A DNA stretch of 31,147 nt from an uncultured Blautia sp. (GCA_934408705.1 CAKRVL010000023.1:1-31147); one strand, 5' to 3'. Positions 16,610 to 24,839 are shown, counted from the first letter of the stretch. The notes: generated by a model not told the origin, from the letters alone. Program-made: numbers and translations.

Positions 16610-17644
16610 TTATTCGTACTTCTTTAAGGAAATACGGATCAGCTCCTCGCAAAGTGTAGGATAATCCATACCCAGCACCCTGGCCTCCTGAGGAATCAGA
16701 CTGGTAGGAGTCATTCCCGGAAGAGTATTTGCCTCAAGGCAGTACATATCTCCATTTTCTTTCATCATGAAATCCAGACGGCTGTAGCCTGTAAGACCAA
16801 GTGCCCGTGCTGCTCTCACTGCATTTTCCTGCATTTTCGCAGTAAGCTCCGGAGAAATCTCAGCCGGACAGGTCTCTACTGTGGAGCCAGCCTGATATTT
16901 ATTCTTATAGTCATAGAAGCCCTGAAGAGGTGCAATTTCAATAACCGGATAAGCCTTGTCATCTACAACAGCTACAGAAAACTCACGGCCCTTAATATAC
17001 TCCTCAACTACAATATCCGCGCCATACTGGCTCGCATCTGTAAGAGCATCCTCATACTCCTTCTGATCATTTACAATATAAACTCCAACGCTGGAGCCGC
17101 CACAGCTAGTCTTTACAACAACCGGGAACTGAAGGTCATGCTTTGCAATATCTTTCTCAAGATTGTCCCTGGTCATAGTGAAGCCGCCTGGTGTAGGTAC
17201 ATTATTCATCAGAAATACTTCTTTTGTGATTCGTTTATCCATAGCCATGGCACTGCTCAGATAACCAGTGCCTGTATAGCGGATTCCCAGCAGATCAAAT
17301 GCAGCCTGTACCTTGCCGTCCTCACCATTCGCTCCGTGAAGTCCCAGGAATACAATATCACATTTTTCACAAAGCTCCAGTACATTTGGTCCGAAAAAGC
17401 TTCTGCGGGTTTTCTCCATCTCTTTAATCTGTGGATTAAAGCTCTTCATGTATTCAGCTGCCTTCTCCACATCATACTCAGCCGGGAAAGGATTCTCCCA
17501 GTCTACATTCTCCACACCACAGAAAATGTCCACAAGTATTGCCTCATGTCCCTTCTGACGCAGTGCGCCGCAGATTCCTGTACCGGATACAATAGAAATC
17601 TCTCTCTCCGTACTGGTTCCACCTGCCAAAACTACTATTTTCAT
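16610..17644 (-). CDS. ddl: D-alanine--D-alanine ligase
   Basis: The product has 344 residues and an ATP-grasp fold. The start VVLAGGTSTEREISIVSG contains the S-x-E-R-E-I-S motif of Ddl. Later motifs are LHGANGEDGKVQ, PVVVKTSCGGSSVGV, VEEYIKGREFSVAV, the R-L-D-F segment at TGYSRLDFMM and the C-terminal CLEANTLPGMTPTSLIPQ, all diagnostic. It joins two D-alanines for peptidoglycan. AAGGAG precedes the ATG. It lies between the L,D-transpeptidase and murF, forming a cell-wall group. Confidence 0.96.
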   Translation of the reverse strand: MKIVVLAGGTSTEREISIVSGTGICGALRQKGHEAILVDIFCGVENVDWENPFPAEYDVEKAAEYMKSFNPQIKEMEKTRRSFFGPNVLELCEKCDIVFLGLHGANGEDGKVQAAFDLLGIRYTGTGYLSSAMAMDKRITKEVFLMNNVPTPGGFTMTRDNLEKDIAKHDLQFPVVVKTSCGGSSVGVYIVNDQKEYEDALTDASQYGADIVVEEYIKGREFSVAVVDDKAYPVIEIAPLQGFYDYKNKYQAGSTVETCPAEISPELTAKMQENAVRAARALGLTGYSRLDFMMKENGDMYCLEANTLPGMTPTSLIPQEARVLGMDYPTLCEELIRISLKKYE

Positions 17645-17693
17645 GATTTTTTCTCCTTGTCTACATCATACTTTTCTAAATATAACCATCCAT

Positions 17694-19094
17694 TTATTCA
17701 TAAACAACAACGGGCATGCCAATTTCAATATTTGCATAAATGGCCGCTGCCTTGTCATATGGAACATTTACACATCCATGAGAGCCCTCCCACAGATATA
17801 AATTCCCGCCAAACTCAGAACGCCAGGAAGCGTCATGGATCCCAACATTTCCGGCAAAAGGCATCCAGTATGTCACATTGGCCTCATAATCCTCTCCGGT
17901 AAGCACCGCAGGTGATTCCTTGGCATCCAGTGCATAACAGCCTGTGGGCGTGCCACAGCCTTCTATATCCGGGTTTCCACTTACGATGGGGGTATCCACA
18001 ATAGGAGTTCCCTTCTGGTAAAAAACAAGACGCTGGTTTGTCAGATCTATCTCCACATAAGTAGAGCCAATATCATTACTGCCACGGCTGTAGCCTGAAT
18101 ACAGATAAACAGGCTCACGAACCTGGGTAACACCGCTTTCAACAGCACTGATCAAAGCCTTGACTTCTGCATCCTGATCGATCACCCAGCCGTAATCACC
18201 GCCCTTAATTTCAACTTCACGATTATCATAGGTCAAAAAGGTTCTGGTCTGTCCCATGGTATCATATTTCAATCCAAGCTCAGAAACATATTGCCGTACC
18301 AGATTCTCATCCAGGATCACATTTCCATTCTCATCATAACCGAACCAGTTCTTTATCAGTGTTCTGTCTACAGTCTCAGTGCGATCAGCGAAATCGTAGG
18401 TTATGATCACCTTCACAAGCTTGTTCATTTTTTCACAATTTTCCTTCAGCTGCTGATCTGTACTGTATACAGACGGCTTCCGGTAACAGCTTTCATTCTC
18501 CAGGTTCACTGAAGTTTTTCCTCTGAGCATGGCAGCTGAAATCACTTCCTCTGTCTTGGTGCGATCCAGGGCATTCCCCATCACCTCAGGAACAATTTCA
18601 AAGGCTTCTCCTGTATCCTGGATCTGTGCATCCACAGGCTGGACTACATTCTCTGCCTGCATACATTTCAGATTGTCTACAGCCTGCTCCAGCTGCTTCA
18701 CATTATAACTGAGGGATTCTGATATATCATAATCCTTATCCTGATTAAAAGCAAGGAACCAGGTAAAACGATCCTGATCCTTGATCAGCTTTTTCACAAT
18801 ACCGGTAGATACATAGGAAAGACCTACATCCTCGGCAGAAATAGCCTCCTGTCCATTTTTCATTGTCTCAACAGCAAGAACATACGCACCTACACGCCGG
18901 TTCAGCAAATCTTCTGTATCCTCGGAAGTCATGTAGGAGCAGTTAAAGCCATTCACCATAGAGCCTGGAAGAAAGTGACTGGAAAAATAATAAACGCCAT
19001 ATCCATACGCCCCAGCGGTAAGCAGCAGTAACAATACTACCAGCAAAATAACGATGATCCTTCCTGCGCCTGCTTTTTCCCTATTTTTTGCCAT
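17694..19094 (-). CDS. Membrane-anchored L,D-transpeptidase (YkuD domain)
   Basis: The product has 466 residues. A basic N-terminus is followed by one membrane helix (about 12-36). A VanW-like/peptidoglycan-binding 4 type region fills roughly residues 45-320 (note GSMVNGFNCSYMTSEDTEDLL and YGWVIDQDAEVKALI). The YkuD domain occupies about 345-466, with the catalytic motif SHGCVNVP and Cys441; the upstream GNVGIHDASWR histidine fits the family. It forms 3-3 crosslinks in peptidoglycan outside the membrane. GGGAGG precedes the ATG. Placed ahead of ddl and murF, it fits a wall-synthesis operon and could matter for beta-lactam tolerance, which is inference. Confidence 0.93.
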   Translation of the reverse strand: MAKNREKAGAGRIIVILLVVLLLLLTAGAYGYGVYYFSSHFLPGSMVNGFNCSYMTSEDTEDLLNRRVGAYVLAVETMKNGQEAISAEDVGLSYVSTGIVKKLIKDQDRFTWFLAFNQDKDYDISESLSYNVKQLEQAVDNLKCMQAENVVQPVDAQIQDTGEAFEIVPEVMGNALDRTKTEEVISAAMLRGKTSVNLENESCYRKPSVYSTDQQLKENCEKMNKLVKVIITYDFADRTETVDRTLIKNWFGYDENGNVILDENLVRQYVSELGLKYDTMGQTRTFLTYDNREVEIKGGDYGWVIDQDAEVKALISAVESGVTQVREPVYLYSGYSRGSNDIGSTYVEIDLTNQRLVFYQKGTPIVDTPIVSGNPDIEGCGTPTGCYALDAKESPAVLTGEDYEANVTYWMPFAGNVGIHDASWRSEFGGNLYLWEGSHGCVNVPYDKAAAIYANIEIGMPVVVYE

Positions 19095-19128
19095 AAATTC
19101 CTCCCTGCCTATGCTTCTCTTCTATTGC

Positions 19129-19167
19129 CTTTACCCGACGGCATCATATAAATGCAGCCGGGTAAAG
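19129..19167 (-). other. Leader hairpin before the L,D-transpeptidase gene
   Basis: CTTTACCCG and CGGGTAAAG form a perfect 9-bp stem, with further partial pairing (GCAT/ATGC) inside. It lies 35 bases before the transpeptidase start and has no T-run on either strand, so it is more likely a leader structure than a terminator. Confidence 0.5.
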
Positions 19168-19170
19168 ACA

Positions 19171-19192
19171 ATAAAAAGCAGATATGCTCTGC
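19171..19192 (-). terminator. Intrinsic terminator of the aminotransferase gene
   Basis: On the minus strand GCAGA-GCATA-TCTGC (19178-19192) is followed by TTTTTATT. The A-run on the other side makes the stem extendable. It ends the aminotransferase transcript before the cell-wall genes. Confidence 0.75.
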
Positions 19193-19204
19193 CTCTTTTT
19201 ATAT

Positions 19205-19232
19205 GCCAGATCAGAGATATCCCTGACCTGGC
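19205..19232 (-). other. Second hairpin after the aminotransferase gene
   Basis: As minus-strand RNA, GCCAGGUCAG and CUGAUCUGGC form a 10-bp stem with one G-U pair and an 8-base loop, 30 bases after the stop codon. It has no T-run of its own and precedes the terminator at 19171, so it may protect the 3' end of the mRNA. Confidence 0.5.
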
Positions 19233-19263
19233 ACGTTTACATTCTATGCGGTTATTTCCGCTT

Positions 19264-20544
19264 TTAGCCAAGAAGTTTTTCTACGCTGACAAGCTTAACA
19301 CAAAGAACAAATACCTGTGCTGCCTTTCCCAGGTCTTCCATTGTTGGGAAGGATGGTGCAATACGGATGTTAGAATCTTTCGGATCCTTGCCGTATGGAT
19401 AAGTTGCTCCTGCGTCTGTAAGAACAACCCCTGCCTCTTTAGCTTTTGCAACAATTGCCTTCGCACAGCCTTCCAGAGAATCAAAGGAAATGAAGTATCC
19501 ACCGTGAGGTGTAGTCCATTCACCGATTCCAAGTCCTGCAAGCTCTTTATCCAGAGTATCCAGTACCATCTCAAATTTCGGACGAAGGATATCTGCGTGT
19601 TTTCTCATGTGTGCGTGAAGTCCTTCAAGATCCTTGAAGAATCTTACGTGACGAAGCTGATTCAGCTTGTCATGACCGATTGTCTGGATCTGCATATATT
19701 TACGGAAATCATTTAAGTTTGCCTTGGAAGCTGCAACGGCTGCAATTCCTGAACCAGGGAAGCTTACCTTGGAAGTAGATGTAAATTTATAAACAAGATC
19801 CGGGTTGCCAGCTTTCGCACACTCACCAAGGATCTCTTCCAGGAAATCCTGATTGTCATCATAAAGATGGTGGATGCTGTATGCATTGTCCCAATAAATA
19901 CGGAAGTCAGGTGCTGCAGGCTTTAATCTTGCGAAACGCTCTACAGTTTCCTTGGAATATGTGTAGCCCTGTGGATTGGAATATTTCGGTACACACCAGA
20001 TTCCCTTGATAGCTGCATCCTCACTTACCAGCTTCTCCACCATGTCCATATCAGGTCCCTTGGGAGTCATCGGAACATTGATCATCTCAATGCCGAAGAA
20101 TTCAGTAATTTTAAAGTGACGATCATATCCAGGTACCGGACAGAGGAATTTTACCTTGTCAAGCTTGCACCACGGAGTATTTCCCATTACACCCTGAGTC
20201 ATGGAACGGGCAATACTGTCGAACATAACATTCAGGCTTGAGTTTCCATAAATAATAATATGCTCCGGATCTACCTCGGACATTTCTCCAAGAAGACGCT
20301 TTGCTTCCGGAATACCGTCAATCACACCATAGTTACGGCAATCAACTCCTGTTTCGCATTTCAGGTTAGAATCGCCCTTCAGAACATCCATCATTTCCAT
20401 GGAAAGATCCAGCTGTGCATTACTTGGCTTTCCTCTTGACATATCAAGGGCAAGTCCCTGTGCTTTGATCTCTTCAAATTCCTTGTCCAGCTCTTTCTTC
20501 AGTGCCAGAAGCTCTTCATGATTCATTTCGGTATATTTTTTCAT
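19264..20544 (-). CDS. PLP-dependent class I aminotransferase, probably aspartate aminotransferase subgroup Ic
   Basis: The product has 426 residues. Lys259 in FTSTSKVSFPGSG is the PLP Schiff-base lysine, and the IYWDNAYSIHHL segment gives the Asp/Tyr pair that holds the cofactor. The N-terminus with LALDMSRGKPS and the NYGVIDGIPEAKRLLGEM stretch resemble the atypical aspartate aminotransferases grouped in Pfam as Aminotran_MocR, where I place it from memory. It would link aspartate and 2-oxoglutarate to glutamate and oxaloacetate. AGGAGG precedes the ATG, and a strong promoter lies about 60 bases upstream. No regulatory DNA-binding domain is attached. Confidence 0.88.
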   Translation of the reverse strand: MKKYTEMNHEELLALKKELDKEFEEIKAQGLALDMSRGKPSNAQLDLSMEMMDVLKGDSNLKCETGVDCRNYGVIDGIPEAKRLLGEMSEVDPEHIIIYGNSSLNVMFDSIARSMTQGVMGNTPWCKLDKVKFLCPVPGYDRHFKITEFFGIEMINVPMTPKGPDMDMVEKLVSEDAAIKGIWCVPKYSNPQGYTYSKETVERFARLKPAAPDFRIYWDNAYSIHHLYDDNQDFLEEILGECAKAGNPDLVYKFTSTSKVSFPGSGIAAVAASKANLNDFRKYMQIQTIGHDKLNQLRHVRFFKDLEGLHAHMRKHADILRPKFEMVLDTLDKELAGLGIGEWTTPHGGYFISFDSLEGCAKAIVAKAKEAGVVLTDAGATYPYGKDPKDSNIRIAPSFPTMEDLGKAAQVFVLCVKLVSVEKLLG

Positions 20545-20598
20545 AATTCCTCCTTTGGCATACGCCCTTTTGGTGTTTCCTCCTCGTATATCTTTTCC

Positions 20599-20628
20599 AT
20601 TTTAGTATGCTAAATTGTCGCTTGTCAA
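20599..20628 (-). promoter_or_regulatory. Promoter of the aminotransferase gene
   Basis: On the minus strand a perfect TTGACA is followed after 18 bases by TAAAAT. The leader contains a second GGAGG and a six-codon frame (ATG to TGA, MPKEEL) that ends overlapping the gene start. Confidence 0.8.
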
Positions 20629-20680
20629 GTGTTTTACCCTATTTTTGTAACTTTCCCTATATTAACTGCAAAACTGGAAA

Positions 20681-20709
20681 TTGACGCATATCTTCTTTTC
20701 TGCTATCAT
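20681..20709 (+). promoter_or_regulatory. Promoter of the methyltransferase gene
   Basis: TTGACG and TATCAT are separated by 17 bases on the plus strand, about 60 bases before the ATG at 20772. Confidence 0.7.
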
Positions 20710-20771
20710 GAACAATAATATGATTAAAACCACTATACAAAATTCTATATAAAACGAGGTAAATAAAAATT

Positions 20772-21632
20772 ATGTGGATTGCAAATGACTGGAAAGAATA
20801 TGAAGTAATCGATACTTCCTGTGGAGAAAAGCTGGAGCGATGGGGAAAATATCTTCTCGTTCGTCCCGACCCGCAGGTAATCTGGGATACCCCGAAGAGA
20901 GAGCCGGGATGGCGCAAAATGAACGCTCATTATCACCGCAGCTCTAAAGGCGGCGGAGAATGGGAATTTTTCGATCTGCCACAGCAGTGGGATCTTCATT
21001 ATAAGGATCTGACCTTCCATCTGAAACCATTCAGCTTCAAGCATACCGGTCTTTTCCCGGAGCAGGCAGTAAACTGGGACTGGTTTGGAGATAAGATCCG
21101 TAATGCTGGCAGACCAGTTAAGGTTCTGAACCTTTTCGCCTACACAGGTGGTGCTACTCTGGCTGCAGCTGCTGCCGGCGCTTCAGTCACACATGTGGAT
21201 GCCTCCAAGGGTATGGTCACATGGGCCAAGGAAAATGCTGCTGCCAGCGGACTTTCTGATGCTCCCATCCGCTGGCTGGTGGATGACTGTGTGAAGTTCG
21301 TAGAACGTGAGATCCGCCGTGGCAATCACTATGATGCAATCATCATGGATCCGCCTTCCTATGGAAGAGGACCCAAAGGTGAAATCTGGAAAATCGAGGA
21401 TGCCATCCATCCCCTTGTGAAGCTTTGTACACAGATTCTCAGTGATGATCCGCTGTTTTTCCTGATCAACTCCTACACCACCGGACTGGCTCCTGCTGTG
21501 CTGACTTACATGCTGGCAACAGAAATGAAGAAATACGGTGGTCACGTAGATTCCCAGGAAATCGGTCTTCCGGTGAAGTCCAATGGTCTGGTGTTGCCTT
21601 GCGGTGCTTCCGGACGCTGGGAAGCGAAATAA
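20772..21632 (+). CDS. RlmI/RlmK-like SAM-dependent methyltransferase
   Basis: The product has 286 residues. The Rossmann SAM-binding motif is VLNLFAYTGGATLAAAAAG (118-136), the acidic ribose-binding residue is in THVDASKGMVTWAKENA, and the catalytic-type motif DPPSYGRG is at 193-200. These place it with the class I methyltransferases of the RlmI/PF10672 group that act on 23S rRNA cytosines. The N-terminal PUA domain of RlmI is absent; instead residues 1-90 form a short beta-rich region with many Trp. The target is therefore not assigned. A weak GAGG site lies 12 bases before the ATG. Confidence 0.88.
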   Translation: MWIANDWKEYEVIDTSCGEKLERWGKYLLVRPDPQVIWDTPKREPGWRKMNAHYHRSSKGGGEWEFFDLPQQWDLHYKDLTFHLKPFSFKHTGLFPEQAVNWDWFGDKIRNAGRPVKVLNLFAYTGGATLAAAAAGASVTHVDASKGMVTWAKENAAASGLSDAPIRWLVDDCVKFVEREIRRGNHYDAIIMDPPSYGRGPKGEIWKIEDAIHPLVKLCTQILSDDPLFFLINSYTTGLAPAVLTYMLATEMKKYGGHVDSQEIGLPVKSNGLVLPCGASGRWEAK

Positions 21633-21660
21633 TTTAGCCAGATAATTTATATATTTCCTA

Positions 21661-21689
21661 TTGAATCATGTCTTTTTTCGAACTATAAT
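21661..21689 (+). promoter_or_regulatory. Promoter of the cysteine-rich protein gene
   Basis: TTGAAT and a perfect TATAAT are separated by 17 bases. The TTG of the -35 box is also the first codon of a longer open frame, which shows that the longer start is not used. Confidence 0.8.
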
Positions 21690-21714
21690 CACAGTAAAAA
21701 GGAGCGTGATTCAT

Positions 21715-21903
21715 ATGTCAGAAAAGACTGCCAACAATGATTTGCCTTACACCTGTACCTCCGCCTACGACCGTGAAGCGTGTAAGGGATGTGTCTGTTC
21801 CACATGCTATGAACAGGAATTTTGTGACAGGTGCAGTTCCTGTACCCAGCTTTCTCGTAAGAAAGAGCATTGTAATGCTTATGAGGGAGCTTATAATTAT
21901 TAA
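21715..21903 (+). CDS. Small cysteine-rich protein, probably metal-binding
   Basis: The product has 62 residues, nine of them cysteine. AGGAG lies 10 bases before this ATG, and the promoter ends just upstream, so the start is firm. Cysteines occur in closely spaced groups (CKGCVCSTC, then CDRCSSC, with single cysteines before and after), a pattern typical of zinc or iron-sulfur binding or of a disulfide-rich fold. There is no signal peptide, so a cytoplasmic metal site is more likely. I recognise no family. It is transcribed alone, between the methyltransferase and the convergent radical SAM gene, with its own promoter and terminator. Confidence 0.8.
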   Translation: MSEKTANNDLPYTCTSAYDREACKGCVCSTCYEQEFCDRCSSCTQLSRKKEHCNAYEGAYNY

Positions 21904-21917
21904 ACTGCAGAAATTAG

Positions 21918-21965
21918 AAGCGGGAATACAGCTCCTATCTCGGAGTTATATTCCCGCTTTTATTA
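21918..21965 (+). terminator. Terminator between the Cys-rich gene and the convergent radical SAM gene
   Basis: AAGCGGGAATA (21918-21928) and its exact complement (21949-21959) form an 11-bp stem with an inner CTCC/GGAG pair, followed by TTTTATTATAATTTT. The stem can also act for the minus-strand gene ending at 21976, though its T-run there is poorer. Confidence 0.9.
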
Positions 21966-21975
21966 TAATTTTAAA

Positions 21976-23349
21976 TCAACAACCGGCCTTCGCAGCCTTC
22001 TCCTTCTGTCTTTCATCCCACAGCTGATCTGCTCTCTCTTTCCAACAAGCTGCATATTTATCACATTTGCCGCAAAGGTGCTCTGCACTCTCCGGTGACT
22101 GGAGATCTGTAGATTTCGCACCGGTCTCTGCAACTAACTTACGCAGGATTTCCGGATTTTCCAGCATCGGACATGGACGAAGCATATTCTCATTAAATGG
22201 CTGGTTGTCATGATAAGCCTGGAAAATCGGGCTCTTCAGTGCATCCAGAAGAGAAGTATCCTTAATATTGCAGTTTGAATAATGGATGAATACACAAGGC
22301 TCCACATCACCATTTGCATTAATATGCAGATAATGTCTTCCTCCTGCAATACATCCGTGAACGAACTCGGCATCGTTCTGGAAATCCAGTGTAAAGAGTG
22401 CTTTTGTGCTTCTGAATTTACGGATTGCACGATACATTTCTTCTCGCTGGTCCGGTGTAAGAAGAAGCTCCGGTGAAGCGTCATTTCCAACCGGCATATA
22501 ATGGAAGAACCATGCAAATAATGCACCACATTCAATCAGCTTATCGAAATATGCCTCACTGCTTACGCTATCCACATTCATACCTGTGTAGCAGGTAGAA
22601 ACACCAAATGGAAGTCCTCTGTCCTTTAACAGCTTCATTGCATGCATAACCTTCTGATAAATACCTTCTCCACGACGTCCGTCATTGGCCTCTTCAGAGC
22701 CCTCCAGACTGAATGCGGGCACAAAGTTCTTTACTCTCAAAATCTCATCACAGAATTCCTCATCAAAAAGGGTTCCGTTTGAGAAGGAAAGGAATTCACA
22801 GTCCGGATGCATTTCACAGATTTTGATCAGATCTTTCTTACGTACAGTAGGTTCTCCACCTGTATAAATATACATATAAACGCCAAGCTCTTTACCCTGT
22901 CTGATAATGGAATCAATTGTTTCAAGATCAAGATTCAGCTTGTGACCATACTCTGCTGCCCAGCATCCTGTACAATGCAGATTACAGGCACTTGTAGGAT
23001 CCAGAAGAATTGCCCACGGAACATTACAGTTATGTTCAGCTGCAACCTCTTCCTGTCTTGCACTTCCCTTTAAGCTGGCATTTACAATAAAGTTCTGGAA
23101 AAATACTTTACGTACACCCGGATCCAGCTGATACAGATTCATGATCAATTTATACCAGTTGCTGTTTGTATCCTGGATTGCATTACGAATGGCATCCCTT
23201 TGGCTTTTATACCAATCCTGCGGAGTGAATCTATCTACCAGCTCCATCAGCTTCGGAATGTTTGTTTCCGGATCTTTCTCCAGATAATCTAATGCTTTTG
23301 TTACTGCACCTTCCATAGCTGCCTGTTTTGCCTTGTCAATCAGTTTCAT
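21976..23349 (-). CDS. Radical SAM protein with SPASM-like C-terminal cysteines
   Basis: The product has 457 residues. The [4Fe-4S]-SAM motif C-x3-C-x2-C is at Cys122, Cys126 and Cys129 (ACNLHCTGCW), followed by the YTGGEPTVRK segment that binds SAM. The C-terminal third has CIAGGRHYLHINANGDVEPC, a cysteine in HYSNC, CPMLENP and CGKCDKYAAC, which together resemble an auxiliary-cluster SPASM/twitch region. An N-terminal helical region of about 110 residues precedes the core. SPASM enzymes often modify peptides or proteins, but no precursor peptide is visible next door, and the nearest small ORF (the Cys-rich protein) is convergent. GGAGG precedes the ATG. The reaction is unknown. Confidence 0.88.
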   Translation of the reverse strand: MKLIDKAKQAAMEGAVTKALDYLEKDPETNIPKLMELVDRFTPQDWYKSQRDAIRNAIQDTNSNWYKLIMNLYQLDPGVRKVFFQNFIVNASLKGSARQEEVAAEHNCNVPWAILLDPTSACNLHCTGCWAAEYGHKLNLDLETIDSIIRQGKELGVYMYIYTGGEPTVRKKDLIKICEMHPDCEFLSFSNGTLFDEEFCDEILRVKNFVPAFSLEGSEEANDGRRGEGIYQKVMHAMKLLKDRGLPFGVSTCYTGMNVDSVSSEAYFDKLIECGALFAWFFHYMPVGNDASPELLLTPDQREEMYRAIRKFRSTKALFTLDFQNDAEFVHGCIAGGRHYLHINANGDVEPCVFIHYSNCNIKDTSLLDALKSPIFQAYHDNQPFNENMLRPCPMLENPEILRKLVAETGAKSTDLQSPESAEHLCGKCDKYAACWKERADQLWDERQKEKAAKAGC

Positions 23350-23452
23350 AATGCTCCTCCTTTATCTTTCTGTTCCATAATTCTATTATTTATATATTTG
23401 TAATGTGGCTGATATATGCCGCAAATTACATTCCTGCGTTATAGTTTCTCAT

Positions 23453-24037
23453 TCAAAGCTCTCTGAACTCATTCTCCCATACTACATTCTCATTCTCACG
23501 TATTTTTACAGTGTAAATAACCACACATAATTTCAGTATTCCCTCCAGTAAGAATGCGGCTCCGGTAAAAATAGCCGTCAGCCTTGCTCCGCCTGCCGGA
23601 TCAATAAGTAAAAGCATTCCGAATACACCGGTAGCGATAGCAATAATCAAAACTGCCCACCACAGATGCAGCCCAAACTTCTTTGCTTCTACTGACATCT
23701 GAATCCTTAGCAAAGCATCTGCCAGAATAAGAAGTCCGAAAATCACAAAAATCAGTCTTAGAATAGTTTCTCTTCGAATCAGGATCAGAATTCCAACCGC
23801 AATCATAAGAATCCCAAAGCCAAAATCGAACTGAAATGCCAGGCAGTAAAAATCTCTGGAAAAATATCCGATTATCTTGATAATTCCATCTGCGATAAAT
23901 AAAATTCCCGCAAGTACACAGATCATCTTCATTGCCCTTTCAGGAGCAACCATCAGAAAAACTCCCAATGCACAGAAAATAACTGCCATCACAATATATC
24001 CATTACGTGCTATTTTCAATGTTCCTGACGAATTCAT
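23453..24037 (-). CDS. DUF308/HdeD-family membrane protein
   Basis: The product has 194 residues from the ATG at 24037, chosen because GGGAG lies 7 bases upstream; the frame is open for 11 more codons. Six hydrophobic helices arranged as repeated pairs (for example GYIVMAVIFCALGVFLMVAP, then MICVLAGILFIADGIIKIIG) match the DUF308 repeat of HdeD-type proteins. E. coli HdeD is linked to acid resistance at high cell density; that role cannot be assumed here. A short charged tail ends the protein. A TATAAT at 24078-24083 on the minus strand is the likely -10, with no good -35. Confidence 0.82.
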   Translation of the reverse strand: MNSSGTLKIARNGYIVMAVIFCALGVFLMVAPERAMKMICVLAGILFIADGIIKIIGYFSRDFYCLAFQFDFGFGILMIAVGILILIRRETILRLIFVIFGLLILADALLRIQMSVEAKKFGLHLWWAVLIIAIATGVFGMLLLIDPAGGARLTAIFTGAAFLLEGILKLCVVIYTVKIRENENVVWENEFREL

Positions 24038-24111
24038 ACAGATTCTCCCTTCTGTCATCCTTCTTTTCATATTTCTGATTATAATGAGACCAGCTTCAAA
24101 AAGAAACGGAC

Positions 24112-24147
24112 AAAAAAAGGACTATGTCCAAAATTCAGACATAATCC
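24112..24147 (-). terminator. Intrinsic terminator of the TetR gene
   Basis: On the minus strand GGATTATGTC (24138-24147) pairs with GACATAGTCC (24119-24128), ten pairs with one G-U, around a 9-base loop, and is followed by seven T. It separates the regulator from the DUF308 gene. Confidence 0.88.
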
Positions 24148-24173
24148 CATATTTGTCTAAATGCAGTGCGCAT

Positions 24174-24755
24174 TTACATAATTTTCAACATATTTGGTTT
24201 CACACCAGCTGCTTTCTCCAATGTTTTTTCAAATGTATCCCCATACAGATTCCGAAGTCTGCCGGCATATTCTGTAAGATCATAAGACATTCTGTGATCC
24301 ATCCAGTTCAGAACCACGCCACACATTACACACTTAAAAAAATGCATGAGAATTTTCATATCTTCTTTCTCCAGGATCTCTCTCTGGAAATTATGTTCTA
24401 CATACTGATTGACAATATATTCACACATTTTATCAAGAGCTTTGGTAAAAGTCTCCCTCTGTACAGAGCAATATATATGAAGCATTGCCTTCTTTTTCTC
24501 TCCCATAAGACTGACCAAGACCTCCAGACACTCCAGTACAGAATCCACTTTCACCTGACTTTCAAAAACACGGTCTACTTCCCGCAGCAGAGCATACTCT
24601 ACTACGTCAGAGATATCTTTGAAATGGTAATAGAATGTATTTCGATTCACTCCACACCGCTCTACAATGTCTTTCACCGTGATTTTCGCCAACGGTCTCT
24701 CATTCAGCAGTTCAAATAATGTTTTGATAATAATTTCTTTTGTAAAACCAGACAT
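24174..24755 (-). CDS. TetR/AcrR-family transcriptional regulator
   Basis: The product has 193 residues from the ATG at 24755. The site AGGTG five bases upstream supports it; longer frames begin with a TTG or an ATG lacking a ribosome site. The N-terminal helix-turn-helix is clear: LAKITVKDIVERCGVNRNTFYYHF is the TetR recognition region (about residues 20-44). The C-terminal ligand domain resembles the TetR_C_8/DhaS-like group, with a Cys/Val-rich helix near residues 145-160. It probably senses a small molecule, and neighbours offer no clue to which. A strong terminator follows, so it is monocistronic. Confidence 0.9.
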   Translation of the reverse strand: MSGFTKEIIIKTLFELLNERPLAKITVKDIVERCGVNRNTFYYHFKDISDVVEYALLREVDRVFESQVKVDSVLECLEVLVSLMGEKKKAMLHIYCSVQRETFTKALDKMCEYIVNQYVEHNFQREILEKEDMKILMHFFKCVMCGVVLNWMDHRMSYDLTEYAGRLRNLYGDTFEKTLEKAAGVKPNMLKIM

Positions 24756-24839
24756 TTCCTCACCTATTGTCATTTGAAATATGGCCGGTTTCCACTCTTT
24801 CTTATGCAATATTCCGGCTTGTTAGATTATTATCATTCG

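Noticed and set aside
17138..17902. 254-residue plus-strand frame opposite ddl and the L,D-transpeptidase
   Set aside because: It overlaps two certain genes, has no ribosome site, and its residues show the composition of an antisense shadow.
21661..21714. 18-codon N-terminal extension of the cysteine-rich protein
   Set aside because: The TTG start is the -35 box of a TTGAAT-17-TATAAT promoter, so the extension would not be transcribed.
24119..24147. GACTATGTC/GACATAATC inverted repeat as a TetR operator
   Set aside because: On the minus strand it is followed by seven T and sits just after the TetR stop codon, so an intrinsic terminator explains it fully.
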